A stretch of DNA of 64,000 nt from RUG11247 sp045649485 (GTDB lineage: Bacteria > Bacillota > Clostridia > Christensenellales > Aristaeellaceae), in contig JAZRPZ010000117.1 of NCBI GenBank assembly GCA_045649485.1, positions 5,777 through 69,776 of the forward strand. Reading direction: 5' to 3'. Positions 24,901-32,593 of this stretch are shown piece by piece. The notes below the pieces were generated by a model. It was not told where the DNA came from, searched no databases, and worked only from the letters and a program-made list of their open reading frames with translations. Every line of letters starts with the position of its first letter. Position 1 is the stretch's first letter. A program made the position numbers and the translations under genes.

Positions 24901-26475
24901 GACGAAGATCCTGCGGCAAAGATACCGGATTTTACTGCCGGCGGAACCCTCAAATATATGTTCATGGATGCCGATAAGGACCTGTATGCTATCTGGCAGC
25001 CCGAGAAGATCACTATCCCGATGGATAAGGATTTTACCGGACAGAAGTTTGAACAGACCAACGATGAAGCACCTACGTGGCCTAAAAACGGACGCACATA
25101 CCAGTTCACCATAGAGGCAATATCTTTGCCGGAGGGAGCGGCGTATGCAAAGCGTACCGTAACCAGTGCCGCTGACGGATCGTTCAGCTTCCCGCAGATT
25201 GATGTGCCTGTGGCAGGCATGTACGTATTTGAGGTGCGTGAAGTGATCGGCAGCCTGCCTGTACAATACGATACATCCGTATACAGGCTTACTGTCAATA
25301 TCGTTGAGAGTGATTACGGTCTGGGTATCGCGGGATATTCCTTCACGCGCAACAATGAGATGATCGCGGTTGACGGCAATAAAGTCGATAACGTGGTATT
25401 TGAATTTACCAACCGTACGGATGTGCGAACCGTAACTGCCGTAAAACGCTGGAACGACGGTGATGATCAGGACGGAATACGCCCCGATTCTGTAACCGTT
25501 ACCATCAAACGCCGCGGAGATAATGTATTCGCGGAGAGGGGAGACCTTACCCGTGCCGCAGGCTGGACATATACATGGGAAGGACTTCCGATAAAGGATC
25601 CGTCCAGCGGTCTGATCTATGAATACTATATTGAAGAGGATGCGGTCGCCGGCTATACGGCAGCTTATTCCGGAGACATGAACAGCGGCCTGACCGTCAC
25701 AAACACTCACGTACCTCTTATGACGAATCTGAGTGTAGTGAAGGCCTGGAGAGATAACAACAATGCGGAGGGCTATCGCCCGGATGCGATCGAGTATACC
25801 GTTACCGGACGCACACCGGATGACAGCGTGGTACTGATACGCAGGAGCGGTGATGTGGCTGCGCCCTGGCGATATACATTCATCGATCTGCCTGTGTATT
25901 ACAGAGGAGAACACATTAACTACACGGTTACCGAATCCGAGGTTTCCGGATATACATCGGCAGTTGAATCTGTCGGCAGCGGCAGCAGCGGCAATCCCGT
26001 TGTACGAGTGACCAATACCCTGCAGGTAAAGAGCGTAACGGTCACCAAATACGTGGAAGGCAATGCGGCGCACAGGGATGCAGATTTCAATTTCACGGCA
26101 AAGGTGTATGACGCGGATGGCAGCCCTGTATCCGATATACCCTCCGGCACAGGATATACCGTAGATCCTGACGGAATTATCCGGTTTGCACTCAGCCACG
26201 GAGAGTCCGTAAAGCTTGATATGCTGCCCAAGGAAGGATATATCGTGGTGAACGAAGAATGCGGTTCTTACAGTCCTGTATGGTCCGCAGGCGGAATTGA
26301 GACACCGGACGGAATGAAGTATTCCATTGCGGAAACATCCGCCCTTTCGGTCACCAATCACAGGAGCATGGATATATCTACAGGTGTGAAGCTTGATGCA
26401 GCACCGTATATACTGCTTTCGGCGATCGCATTTGCAGGAATCGCATTGAGACGCAGAAAAAGGAGGAATGTCTGA
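21982..26475 (+). CDS. Large multidomain surface adhesin, putative pilus tip protein
   Basis: The 1,497-residue protein has a signal peptide (1-27), a unique N-terminal region (about 28-325) and several InlB/Flg_new-type repeats (starting near 329, 419, 503, 588, 687 and 931, each ending in patterns like GWSLT...LYPVW). A Spy0128-like pilin domain follows (about 1010-1145), then two Cna-B domains (about 1147 and 1250), a pilin-type domain of the TVTKYVEGN kind (about 1350) and a sorting region. The sorting region reads DISTGV (near 1464), a hydrophobic helix and RRRKRRNV; Ser replaces the usual Pro. The N-terminal part is probably the binding head. It lies in the pilus operon and overlaps the next gene by one base. 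Confidence 0.85.
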   Translation: MLKRFYRQIVAILTVLMLLPGLFAVPAEEYVEYSDGLSVWNLRSTPASLEDYAETSNVTANFYIYIGDSWHKVHTEYKLYKVVANGNRYAVSASQLETAYGDYGFDAEDFRGESERRFGYENSGRFGTIWADVEPVQLNGEWMLPLSVRDVKSYDVYYLPNNTETLNGAHLSSVQGANSFSRVTLSEYNTANTTEFVIVSTTPLREWIAGMTGETLDGWQKSVDKYTWFVDSSFNTELTDEMTAADFRTIYGRIQQVDITLVDADGNVLGVVTEERYGMLLADWLKESDALELNNGKTVHHYTWELPNDTAITTQTLSQAVTVIGTEKPVYTITFIDNAADSEEKGGSFINGDAAHTTIDVLQGDCVPAEFLAGMSTNIALNEGFAFVEWRYLGNDGYLVLDNRTSVIADTVVWAHYTQKVYVRFWKDRSMAEMFDGTGREEQPVGKLYEGILPAAADILSAAPAEGMRFRYWLDLNTGEVFTPGIDKVKGNLDLYPVFERAIFEFKDSDGNTLEALYEGTELLYDAPEKEGYYYAGFRVQCGDSDTMLIAPETKISWEYIEENDIVYSGPENGRYTITAETVYYQQRNVVYHTGGDAEFIIFGATASDEYSVVVNDNVVLLGALDIVNNVSPIGLALKGWSLTEGSDEIDFEPNAAFAGEEELNQLVASGGTVHLYPVWAKKDDTIAITFNSNYPEGVVDSEGNPLVDKTYTVYIKIGSMPTMPTMAKTGIEKPANLAEKDGEYVPRYLMAGWSLTTDGVVGDPSDENTQKNGTYVEGSQYMKALNADTTFNAIWIDTEPAITPTSAKFHIRIDGTLPLEPGQQPSSGYLPGTCGTGSWDGTIKKQMNVVNNVPEVEANIDEEPDIGIILNKLQDTNNNYHNIFPEIMDATVENYGEYWWIDWYACKLVNCPPYGYHYHVDGRVRFANQVELNYHPNGGFDVPVGSVHTKDTVADVDFSKIPKRENFIFMGWDEDPAAKIPDFTAGGTLKYMFMDADKDLYAIWQPEKITIPMDKDFTGQKFEQTNDEAPTWPKNGRTYQFTIEAISLPEGAAYAKRTVTSAADGSFSFPQIDVPVAGMYVFEVREVIGSLPVQYDTSVYRLTVNIVESDYGLGIAGYSFTRNNEMIAVDGNKVDNVVFEFTNRTDVRTVTAVKRWNDGDDQDGIRPDSVTVTIKRRGDNVFAERGDLTRAAGWTYTWEGLPIKDPSSGLIYEYYIEEDAVAGYTAAYSGDMNSGLTVTNTHVPLMTNLSVVKAWRDNNNAEGYRPDAIEYTVTGRTPDDSVVLIRRSGDVAAPWRYTFIDLPVYYRGEHINYTVTESEVSGYTSAVESVGSGSSGNPVVRVTNTLQVKSVTVTKYVEGNAAHRDADFNFTAKVYDADGSPVSDIPSGTGYTVDPDGIIRFALSHGESVKLDMLPKEGYIVVNEECGSYSPVWSAGGIETPDGMKYSIAETSALSVTNHRSMDISTGVKLDAAPYILLSAIAFAGIALRRRKRRNV

Positions 26476-26786
26476 TGGATCAGAAGAATGAAGCTCCCCG
26501 CAGGCGCAGGGAGGGCAGGCAGGCCTCCGCAGCACCGCTGTTTCCGGATAATCCGTATCAGCGGAAGATAGCAGACTGGCTTAAGAAGCTTAAGCTGCGC
26601 AGGGTTCTCTTTGGCGGAGTAAGTGAAAAGCAGGTGTGGAAGCACATCGGCGAACTGAACGCCATGTATCAGCAGATGCTGGAGACCGAACGCGCACGTT
26701 ATCAGGTGCTGCTGCATCAGCATGGAATAACGGATGACGGGCAGACTCCCTATCCCGACGGACCTCCGGGAGGTGACGGTCCTTGA
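26475..26786 (+). CDS. Conserved small protein of sortase clusters (103 aa)
   Basis: The protein has a basic, disordered N-terminus (about 1-30) and a helical core WLKKLKLRRVLFGGVSEKQV continuing WKHIGELNAMYQQMLETERARY, then a Pro/Gly tail. It has no signal peptide or membrane helix, so it is cytoplasmic, possibly on the inner membrane face. Similar FGG..E..VW..I.ELN proteins appear beside pilin and sortase genes in clostridial genomes, as I recall them, but their role is unknown to me. Its ATG overlaps the stop of the adhesin gene (TGATG) and its end overlaps the SipA-like gene by four bases, so it is tightly coupled to both. Confidence 0.75.
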   Translation: MDQKNEAPRRRREGRQASAAPLFPDNPYQRKIADWLKKLKLRRVLFGGVSEKQVWKHIGELNAMYQQMLETERARYQVLLHQHGITDDGQTPYPDGPPGGDGP

Positions 26787-27337
26787 AAAAAGAATCGCCG
26801 AGGAAACCGGCTGATATCGCCGCAGTGATAGAGGCGCGGCGTGAGAGGGCCATAACCCGGCAGGAAACATGGGAACTGGTGCGTCGGATACTGCTGATTG
26901 CAGTTGTCGGCTATGTGCTGCTGACGCAGGTGTTCCTGATCGATCAGGTTTCCGGCCAGCATATGTTTCCGGCAGTAAAGGATGGAGACGTTGTGCTGGC
27001 GTACAGGCTGCAGCGCGACTATATGCGCGGTGATGTGGTCGTCTGCCGTGTGAACGGAGAACGACATTACGGACGCATAGCTGCGCAGGCAGGCGATGAG
27101 ATCGTGATCGATGAGGACGGATCCGTTTACATAAACGGACAGCTTCCGGCCGAAGAGATACTTTTTCCCACCTATACACAGGATTTGCAGCCGATGAGGC
27201 TGGAAATTCCCGAAGGCCATGTATATCTGTTGGGAGACTACCGCACACAGACTGAGGACAGCCGCGATTTCGGCGTGATACCAATGGCTGATGTGGATGG
27301 CAAGGTTATAACTCTGCTGAGACGCAGAGCACTATAA
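26783..27337 (+). CDS. SipA-like signal peptidase I homologue lacking the catalytic dyad
   Basis: The 184-residue protein has one membrane helix (about 33-52) and the S26 fold. Where signal peptidase I has G-x-S-M-x-P with the nucleophile Ser, this reads SGQHMFPA with His60. Where the general-base Lys stands in Y-x-K-R, it reads HYGRI with Gly97. The later GDYRTQTEDSRDFG box is conserved as LLGDYR.T..DSR. It should therefore not cleave peptides. Streptococcus pyogenes SipA, a pilus-operon homologue required for pilus polymerisation, also lost both residues. It lies directly before the backbone pilin gene, as expected for an assembly factor. Confidence 0.88.
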   Translation: MKKESPRKPADIAAVIEARRERAITRQETWELVRRILLIAVVGYVLLTQVFLIDQVSGQHMFPAVKDGDVVLAYRLQRDYMRGDVVVCRVNGERHYGRIAAQAGDEIVIDEDGSVYINGQLPAEEILFPTYTQDLQPMRLEIPEGHVYLLGDYRTQTEDSRDFGVIPMADVDGKVITLLRRRAL

Positions 27338-27374
27338 GAGAACGAAAGACCCATGAAATACAGGAGGGACTAAC

Positions 27375-28424
27375 ATGAAAAAACTGATAGCAATGCTGCT
27401 TGCCGTAATGATGCTGCTGACCGCAGCCGCCGCCTTTGCAGAAGAGACAGTTGTCTATGACGGCAGTTTTACCAAGAAATACACCGGTGCGCTGCCCGTT
27501 GATGATACCTTGAAGTTTGATGTCACATTCGTGAAAGAGACCATTACCGGAAGTACTGAGGCTCCTGCTGAACCTCTGATCATTGTACCTAATCATGATG
27601 TGGTTTCCGGAGATGACAACATCAATAATGTTGAGTTCACCTACATACAGCCTGAAGAGTACGGCAATTATGTATACAAGATCACTGAAGACAAAACTTA
27701 TAATACCAATCCCAATGTAATTTACGATGATGAAGCTATCTTTGTTGCAGTAAATTATTACATTAATGATAAGGGCGAGGATACTGTAAGATTTACTATG
27801 TGCAATAATCCCGACGGCGTCTCTCCTGCAGTTGAAGATACCGACGATGCAGATACCAAACCGGATCAGTTTGTAAACGACTATAAAGTCGGCGGATTTT
27901 CAGTAGAGAAGCAGATCGAAGGTAATGCCGGTAATATCAAACATGAGTTCGATGTGGAAATTACTTTCGTATCTGATCAGACGCTGGAAGGTCTCAGCAT
28001 GAGCTACAGCAATGGTACTGAAAGCACTTCCATCAGCGATATTGGAGATCTTGCTGAAGGCGAACCTGAATTTATAACTATCACCATCGGTCACAACGAG
28101 ACGATTACTTTCTCCGGTGTGCCCTATGGCGTGACAGTTACCGTAGAGGAAACCAATAGAAAAGGCAAGAGCAATCTTAACGGTTATGTTCCCGAGTATT
28201 TCGTCAACGATGGAAAGTTTGAGGTTGTTGATGGAGCGTATCCTTCTGTAACCGTTGATAATGATACTGTGGATGAAATCAAGATCGTAAATACCAAGAC
28301 TTCCATTGTCCCCACCGGCGTATACATGGATTACATCCCCTATGTTGTACTGCTGGCTGTTGCTGTGATCGCGATCGTTGCCATTGTGGCAAAGAACCGC
28401 GCACGTTCCCGTGAAGACGATTGA
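27375..28424 (+). CDS. Backbone-like pilin with VPTG sorting signal
   Basis: The 349-residue precursor has a signal peptide (1-22, AFA-EE), a Spy0128-like domain (about 30-165, starting YTGALPVDDTLKFDVTF) and a second pilin-type domain (about 172-305, FSVEKQIEGNAGNIKHEFDV to EIKIVN). The sorting signal reads IVPTGV (near 311), then a hydrophobic helix and a basic tail. Domains of this kind carry Lys-Asn isopeptide bonds. VPTG-type signals in S. pyogenes T antigens are polymerised by class B sortases, and two follow here. A hairpin pair after the gene may raise its message level, as expected for the major subunit. That it is the shaft protein is inferred. Confidence 0.85.
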   Translation: MKKLIAMLLAVMMLLTAAAAFAEETVVYDGSFTKKYTGALPVDDTLKFDVTFVKETITGSTEAPAEPLIIVPNHDVVSGDDNINNVEFTYIQPEEYGNYVYKITEDKTYNTNPNVIYDDEAIFVAVNYYINDKGEDTVRFTMCNNPDGVSPAVEDTDDADTKPDQFVNDYKVGGFSVEKQIEGNAGNIKHEFDVEITFVSDQTLEGLSMSYSNGTESTSISDIGDLAEGEPEFITITIGHNETITFSGVPYGVTVTVEETNRKGKSNLNGYVPEYFVNDGKFEVVDGAYPSVTVDNDTVDEIKIVNTKTSIVPTGVYMDYIPYVVLLAVAVIAIVAIVAKNRARSREDD

Positions 28425-28442
28425 TGATCTTTAATGCCTTCG

Positions 28443-28505
28443 GGGCGCAGGCTTTGCGTCCCGGGGCAGCGTGAGCAGTCTGTTCTGCAGACTGCCGACG
28501 CTGCC
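28443..28505 (+). other. Two stem-loops between the pilin and the first sortase
   Basis: Stem one pairs 28443-28449 with 28455-28461. Stem two is a two-step hairpin, GGCAGCG/CGCTGCC (28465-28471 with 28499-28505) and GCAGTCT/AGACTGC (28475-28481 with 28489-28495). No T-run follows. It fits a message-stabilising or partial-attenuation structure that leaves more pilin than sortase message. Confidence 0.6.
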
Positions 28506-28534
28506 TCATGAATCCGTATGAAAGGAGCATGACC

Positions 28535-29305
28535 ATGCAGCTCAAGCTGGTAAGGCTGATAAATTCCCTTATCTCTGCAGCAGAGATAGTCATAATTTTG
28601 GTCGTGCTCTTGTTTGCGGCATTTGCGCTTTGGGATAATCAGCAGGTATATCAGCGGGCTGACGCTGCGCGTGATGAGCTTTTATCATTCAAACCGGATC
28701 AGGAGGAAGATTCTGCCCCTTCGTTTGAAGAACTGCAGGCTGTCAACCCCGATGTCTGCGCGTGGCTTACCATGGACGGAACGCGTATCGATTACCCTGT
28801 GCTGCAGGGCGAAGATAATTTTGAATACCTGAGCCTTGACGTGTACGGTGAGTTTTCGCTGGCAGGCAGTATATATCTTGATTCCCGCAATGACCGGGAT
28901 TTTTGTGATGCATATTCGCTGCTGCACGGGCATCATCTCGATCAGGGACGCATGTTCGGTGATCTTGATCTGTATAAGCAGCAGGAATTTTTTGAAGAGA
29001 ATACTACGGGAATACTGCTTGTTCCGGGCGGTTATTATTCGCTGGATGTAATGGCATATCTGCTGGTCGAATCTACCGATGATGTTATTTTCGCACCGCA
29101 GTATTGGACTGAAGATGCTGCCGATGTGCTGGAATACTGCCGCGAAAATGCGGTATATATGAATGAACCTGTATTCGAACGCGCTCAGGAGGAAGGCGCG
29201 CAGCTGCTGTGCCTTGCGACCTGTTCTACGGAGACGACCGAAGCACGCACGATAGTTATCTGTGTTATGACATGGAATGAGTATACTGAGGAGGTGATGC
29301 CGTGA
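28535..29305 (+). CDS. Class B-like sortase 1
   Basis: AAAGGAG at 28521-28527 is seven bases from ATG 28535; the frame is open from 28508. The 256-residue protein has an N-terminal signal anchor (about 13-33) and a sortase barrel. The SrtB-type order is visible: NPDVCAWLTMDGTRIDYPV, then the catalytic His133 in LLHGHH, Cys230 in LATC and Arg238 in EARTIV. It should cut the TG bond of pilin sorting signals and join the Thr to a Lys of the next pilin or to the cell wall. Its position next to the VPTG pilin suggests it is the polymerase. Its stop overlaps the minor pilin start by four bases. Confidence 0.9.
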   Translation: MQLKLVRLINSLISAAEIVIILVVLLFAAFALWDNQQVYQRADAARDELLSFKPDQEEDSAPSFEELQAVNPDVCAWLTMDGTRIDYPVLQGEDNFEYLSLDVYGEFSLAGSIYLDSRNDRDFCDAYSLLHGHHLDQGRMFGDLDLYKQQEFFEENTTGILLVPGGYYSLDVMAYLLVESTDDVIFAPQYWTEDAADVLEYCRENAVYMNEPVFERAQEEGAQLLCLATCSTETTEARTIVICVMTWNEYTEEVMP

Positions 29306-29913
29306 AGCGTCTTATGAAGGCCCTGTTTGCCGTTTTTATCGTGATGGTCATGTGCATCCCTGCCGCGGCTGTTTCGGAAAACTCCCTGCCGGTAAAGGTC
29401 AGGACGGAGGGCAAGTTTGCGGAAAGAACGGAAAAATTCTGTATAGTGCTGGAAGCAGCGGATGAAAACTGCCCGCTGCCCGATGGCAGTGCGGACGGAA
29501 AAAACTCATTTATGGTAGAAGCGGGCAAGACGGCTTCGCTGCCTGAAATAGTTTTTGAAGAGTATGGCGTATACGGCTATCTGGTTTATCAGCAGCCCGG
29601 CACCAATGAGAACTGCCGCTATGACGATACTGTATACCATGTGACGGTGTATGCTTCCGGCAGCGAGGATGAGCCCGATGTATTTATTGTGCAGAAGGAC
29701 GAAAACGGAATAAAGCTGGAAGAAATAGTGTTTGTGAATGCCGCCGTAAAGCAGGATGATAATTCCGAACCTTCGCAGGATGATTCGGGTATTCCCAAAA
29801 CCGGCGTTGTGGATTGCTGGATGTACTATATCGCAGGCGCTGCGGTGCTTCTGATTGTGGCAGGCTGGATGGCATTCGTGCTGCTGCGTCAGGACGGAGA
29901 ATGCAATGAGTAA
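29302..29913 (+). CDS. Minor pilin with IPKTG sorting signal
   Basis: The start is GTG 29302, overlapping the TGA of the sortase gene and preceded by GAGGAGG. The 203-residue precursor has a signal peptide (1-24), a single Spy0128-like domain (about 30-150, with FVEEYGVYGYLVYQQ-like core EYGVYGYLVYQQPG) and a short linker. The sorting signal IPKTGV (near 164), a hydrophobic helix and a short acidic tail, QDGECNE, end it. The signal is nearer the common LPxTG than that of the backbone pilin, so a different sortase may attach it. It may be the basal anchor or an ancillary subunit. Confidence 0.82.
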   Translation: MKRLMKALFAVFIVMVMCIPAAAVSENSLPVKVRTEGKFAERTEKFCIVLEAADENCPLPDGSADGKNSFMVEAGKTASLPEIVFEEYGVYGYLVYQQPGTNENCRYDDTVYHVTVYASGSEDEPDVFIVQKDENGIKLEEIVFVNAAVKQDDNSEPSQDDSGIPKTGVVDCWMYYIAGAAVLLIVAGWMAFVLLRQDGECNE

Positions 29914-30727
29914 GAAAAAGCGTATTGCGCTGCGGATAATGATATTCTGCATCGCGGGCGCGGTGCTGCTGTTATGGCTGGCTTTTGACGAACTGGCGGA
30001 CAGAAAAGAGAGCGCCGACTATTATGCGGATCTGCGCGATGTACATGCCGTCGAAACTGCTTATGTGCAGGCTGATGCTCAGCCGGCTGAAACGGATGCC
30101 GGCGAAGACGTGACCAAACCTGATGCCGCATCCGATGAGGCGCCCGAAACGAGCGAGACCAATGATATATCGGCGATGGACTTCGAAGCGCTTTCTGCCG
30201 ATATGCCGGATATCTGCGGCTGGATAACTATCCCCGGTACTGAGGTGGATTTTCCGGTGGTACAGGGTGAGGATAATGTGTTTTACCTCGAACATCTGCC
30301 TGACGGAACTGCAAACAGCTCCGGTTCTATAATGCTTGATGCTGCAAACTCAGCCGACTGGACGGATGACGTAAGTATACTTCACGGGCATCATATGCGC
30401 GGCGGTAAAATGTTTGGCAGTCTGAGTGATTTTGCCGATGCGGATTTCGCGGGCATGCATCCGAGTATGCTGTTGTATACTCCGCAGGGCGATTACGATG
30501 TATTCATTATTGCGGCTTGCGTTGTAGACCCGGATGAGTTCTCTTACTGCACGGATTTCTCCTCGGAAGATGAGTTCAATGAATACATAAGCGTTCTTAC
30601 TGAGGCTTCTGCATACAAACCCGGTATATTGCCGACCATGGATGACCGGCTGATACTGCTGTCTACATGTGATTATGAATTTGACAACGCGCGTTTCGTT
30701 ATACTGGGAATGCTTGCAGAAAGATAA
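29906..30727 (+). CDS. Class B-like sortase 2
   Basis: ATG 29906 follows GGAGA by five bases and overlaps the minor pilin gene by eight. The 273-residue protein has a signal anchor (about 8-27), a disordered acidic Ala/Glu/Pro segment (about 45-90) and the sortase domain. The sequence PDICGWITIPGTEVDFPVVQ leads to His162 (ILHGHH), Cys255 (LLSTC) and Arg263 (NARFVI), all intact. It differs strongly from sortase 1 outside the active site, so the two probably recognise different signals, for example one polymerising VPTG pilin and one using IPKTG. It ends the operon at a terminator. Confidence 0.9.
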   Translation: MSKKKRIALRIMIFCIAGAVLLLWLAFDELADRKESADYYADLRDVHAVETAYVQADAQPAETDAGEDVTKPDAASDEAPETSETNDISAMDFEALSADMPDICGWITIPGTEVDFPVVQGEDNVFYLEHLPDGTANSSGSIMLDAANSADWTDDVSILHGHHMRGGKMFGSLSDFADADFAGMHPSMLLYTPQGDYDVFIIAACVVDPDEFSYCTDFSSEDEFNEYISVLTEASAYKPGILPTMDDRLILLSTCDYEFDNARFVILGMLAER

Positions 30728-30764
30728 ATATCCCGACCCTGTTGAAACAGGGCCGGGATATTTT
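30725..30764. terminator. Terminator of the pilus operon, bidirectional
   Basis: The stem AATATCCCG...CGGGATATT with an inner CCCTGTT/AACAGGG pairing is followed by T5; it also serves the converging C39-like gene. Confidence 0.88.
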
Positions 30765-30777
30765 TGTCTTTGGGGTA

Positions 30778-31344
30778 TCAGGCTTTTTCAAAGAGGAAGA
30801 AGGGGCGGTGCACACAGTCGGAGCGGATTATGGAGAAATCGGCATAAGCGTCGGTACCATCCATGCGTACCTTGCCGATACGTCCGGGTACGTCGAAACG
30901 TCCGGGGCGATACATGGAATCCCATACCTTGACTTCACTGCCTTCGGCGGCAGCAAGCACGATATAATGACCGGAATCGGAGAATACGCCGATATATCCA
31001 TCTTCGGGACGGTCGCCGTAGGTGTTGGCGATCACCATGCCCTTTTTTTCCTGCAGGAAGCGCAGCGCTTCGTCTGCGTCTTCGGTATCGTGTACGATGA
31101 GACCGAATTTTTCTGCGAATGCCTTGGCATAGATGTAGAAATTGGTGCCTACCGCAGCACGTGCGCCGCATTCAAGACCGAAGGCGGAAGCCGCTTCCGG
31201 AGGGAAATCTACACCCAGCATATTTTCGGCCACCATGGAAGCGGCGCAGGGTCCGCAGCCGTTGTTGGCGATTGTGCCCTTGCCGGAAACGGGGGAGGGA
31301 TAGGGAACATGCTCATAATCCAGCTGACAATAGAATTTTGCCAC
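30778..31344 (-). CDS. C39-like (papain-fold) peptidase domain protein
   Basis: The start is GTG 31344 behind AAGGAGG. The 188-residue protein carries NNGCGPCAAS (Cys30 as likely nucleophile, in the place of the NCGP motif of C39 peptidases) and a His in SDSGHYIVLA, followed by VKVWDSMYRPGRFD, where the Asp or Asn partner is expected. It has no signal peptide and no membrane region, so it acts inside the cell. It is the last of four genes in a leftward unit, three bases behind the ceramidase-like gene. A role in cleaving peptides from imported cell-wall or glycan material is possible but unproven. Confidence 0.72.
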   Translation of the reverse strand: MAKFYCQLDYEHVPYPSPVSGKGTIANNGCGPCAASMVAENMLGVDFPPEAASAFGLECGARAAVGTNFYIYAKAFAEKFGLIVHDTEDADEALRFLQEKKGMVIANTYGDRPEDGYIGVFSDSGHYIVLAAAEGSEVKVWDSMYRPGRFDVPGRIGKVRMDGTDAYADFSIIRSDCVHRPFFLFEKA

Positions 31345-31346
31345 GG

Positions 31347-32582
31347 CTATGCCTCCTTGTTGCCAAGTATATTTTTGAGGAACATGCCCATTTCTTCGCC
31401 AAGCCTTTCGGCTTCGCCGGGTACTACGGGCAGACGCTTGTACAGGAAAGTGGATTCCAGTGCGGCATATGCGCCGCGGTCGATATCGTCCTTTGTGGGC
31501 AGGTATCCCAAAAGTTCTTCAGCGCAGCCCAGTATAAGCGCGTCCTCATGACCGCAGATGCTGCGGATATCCATGCCGATACGTGTGAATCCCTCAAAGG
31601 GCAGCGCCATTACAGGAATGCCGCCCAGCAGCATATATTTGATGCTTATGCGCTCGATGCTTTCCAGACGGTCGATTTTCTCAAGCATCTCTTCCTGCCA
31701 TTTAAGCGCGACTATTGCCTGAGGTACTTCGGGACCGCCGGCACGTTCGACCGCCTGCAGTGCGGCAGAATCTATATCTTCACGGGTGACGGGGGTGAGC
31801 CTGAGAGCAAAGGGAGCGGTGCCTGCGGAAAGAGTGAGCGGCACGTCCTTCTGATTTTTGGAGAAAACCTCTGCAACCAGTCCGGAATATTCGTCAAGGC
31901 GCGCATCGGTGGGCTCGTAGGGGTCAATATCGCCGCATACGCCGTTGAGATATATGCTCTCGAAGCCGTTTTTCTCCATGACGGAGTTGATACCGCCGGA
32001 AAGGTCGGCGGATATGGAGGCAAGCCTGCCGCGGAATACGCCGTGACATGCGCCGCTGACCATGGCGATGGCCTTGCGGGATTCTCTGTTTACGATGAAG
32101 CCGCGGATATTTCTGTCTACGGGACCGTCTGCAACCGTGCGGTTGTAGATATGGTCGCTTTCGCAGGGCACGCAGCAATGAGTGACCGAAGTCACGGCAC
32201 ACATATCGTCATATGCGGCGCGCACAGCTTCGTTTATCATTGCAGGCAGCGTTTCCACGTATTCATCGCATACATAACCACAGCCTTCATGATATTTGAT
32301 GGCGGGGCCGCAATGGGTATGCACGCTTACTATCATAACGTGATCACGGGATATGCCGAGGGTTTCGGCATAATCTGCTGCCTTTTCGCACACGGCTTTG
32401 CTGAGACCCAAAAGATCGCAGCTTATTATGAGCGTGGTAAGGCCGTCATTTTCGAATATTACCGCACGGGCGTAAAGCGGGTCTGTGACCGTAAGGCCGC
32501 GGCGGTTGATGTAATAGCCGAAACCGGCAAGCTCGGTGCCGATTGCGGGGGTTATGTCTTTCTTTCCAAATCCGGCGCGCAT
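31347..32582 (-). CDS. Neutral/alkaline ceramidase N-terminal-like protein
   Basis: The 411-residue protein begins MRAGFGKKDITPAIGTELAG, the hallmark opening of the neutral/alkaline non-lysosomal ceramidase family, and has SVHTHCGPA (zinc-site His pair), SGACHGV and YLNGVCGDIDP. The secreted ceramidases are longer, with a C-terminal Ig-like domain that is missing here, and no signal peptide is seen. Short bacterial forms like this are common in sugar-utilisation loci and are not known to act on ceramide. It sits between the SIS gene and the C39-like gene in one leftward unit. The substrate may be an N-acyl amino sugar, which is a guess from the neighbours. Confidence 0.8.
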   Translation of the reverse strand: MRAGFGKKDITPAIGTELAGFGYYINRRGLTVTDPLYARAVIFENDGLTTLIISCDLLGLSKAVCEKAADYAETLGISRDHVMIVSVHTHCGPAIKYHEGCGYVCDEYVETLPAMINEAVRAAYDDMCAVTSVTHCCVPCESDHIYNRTVADGPVDRNIRGFIVNRESRKAIAMVSGACHGVFRGRLASISADLSGGINSVMEKNGFESIYLNGVCGDIDPYEPTDARLDEYSGLVAEVFSKNQKDVPLTLSAGTAPFALRLTPVTREDIDSAALQAVERAGGPEVPQAIVALKWQEEMLEKIDRLESIERISIKYMLLGGIPVMALPFEGFTRIGMDIRSICGHEDALILGCAEELLGYLPTKDDIDRGAYAALESTFLYKRLPVVPGEAERLGEEMGMFLKNILGNKEA

Positions 32583-32593
32583 AATTGCCTCCG

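Noticed and set aside
22147..26535. Two minus-strand frames of over 600 codons
   Set aside because: Shadows of the adhesin gene, whose domains and position in the operon are clear.
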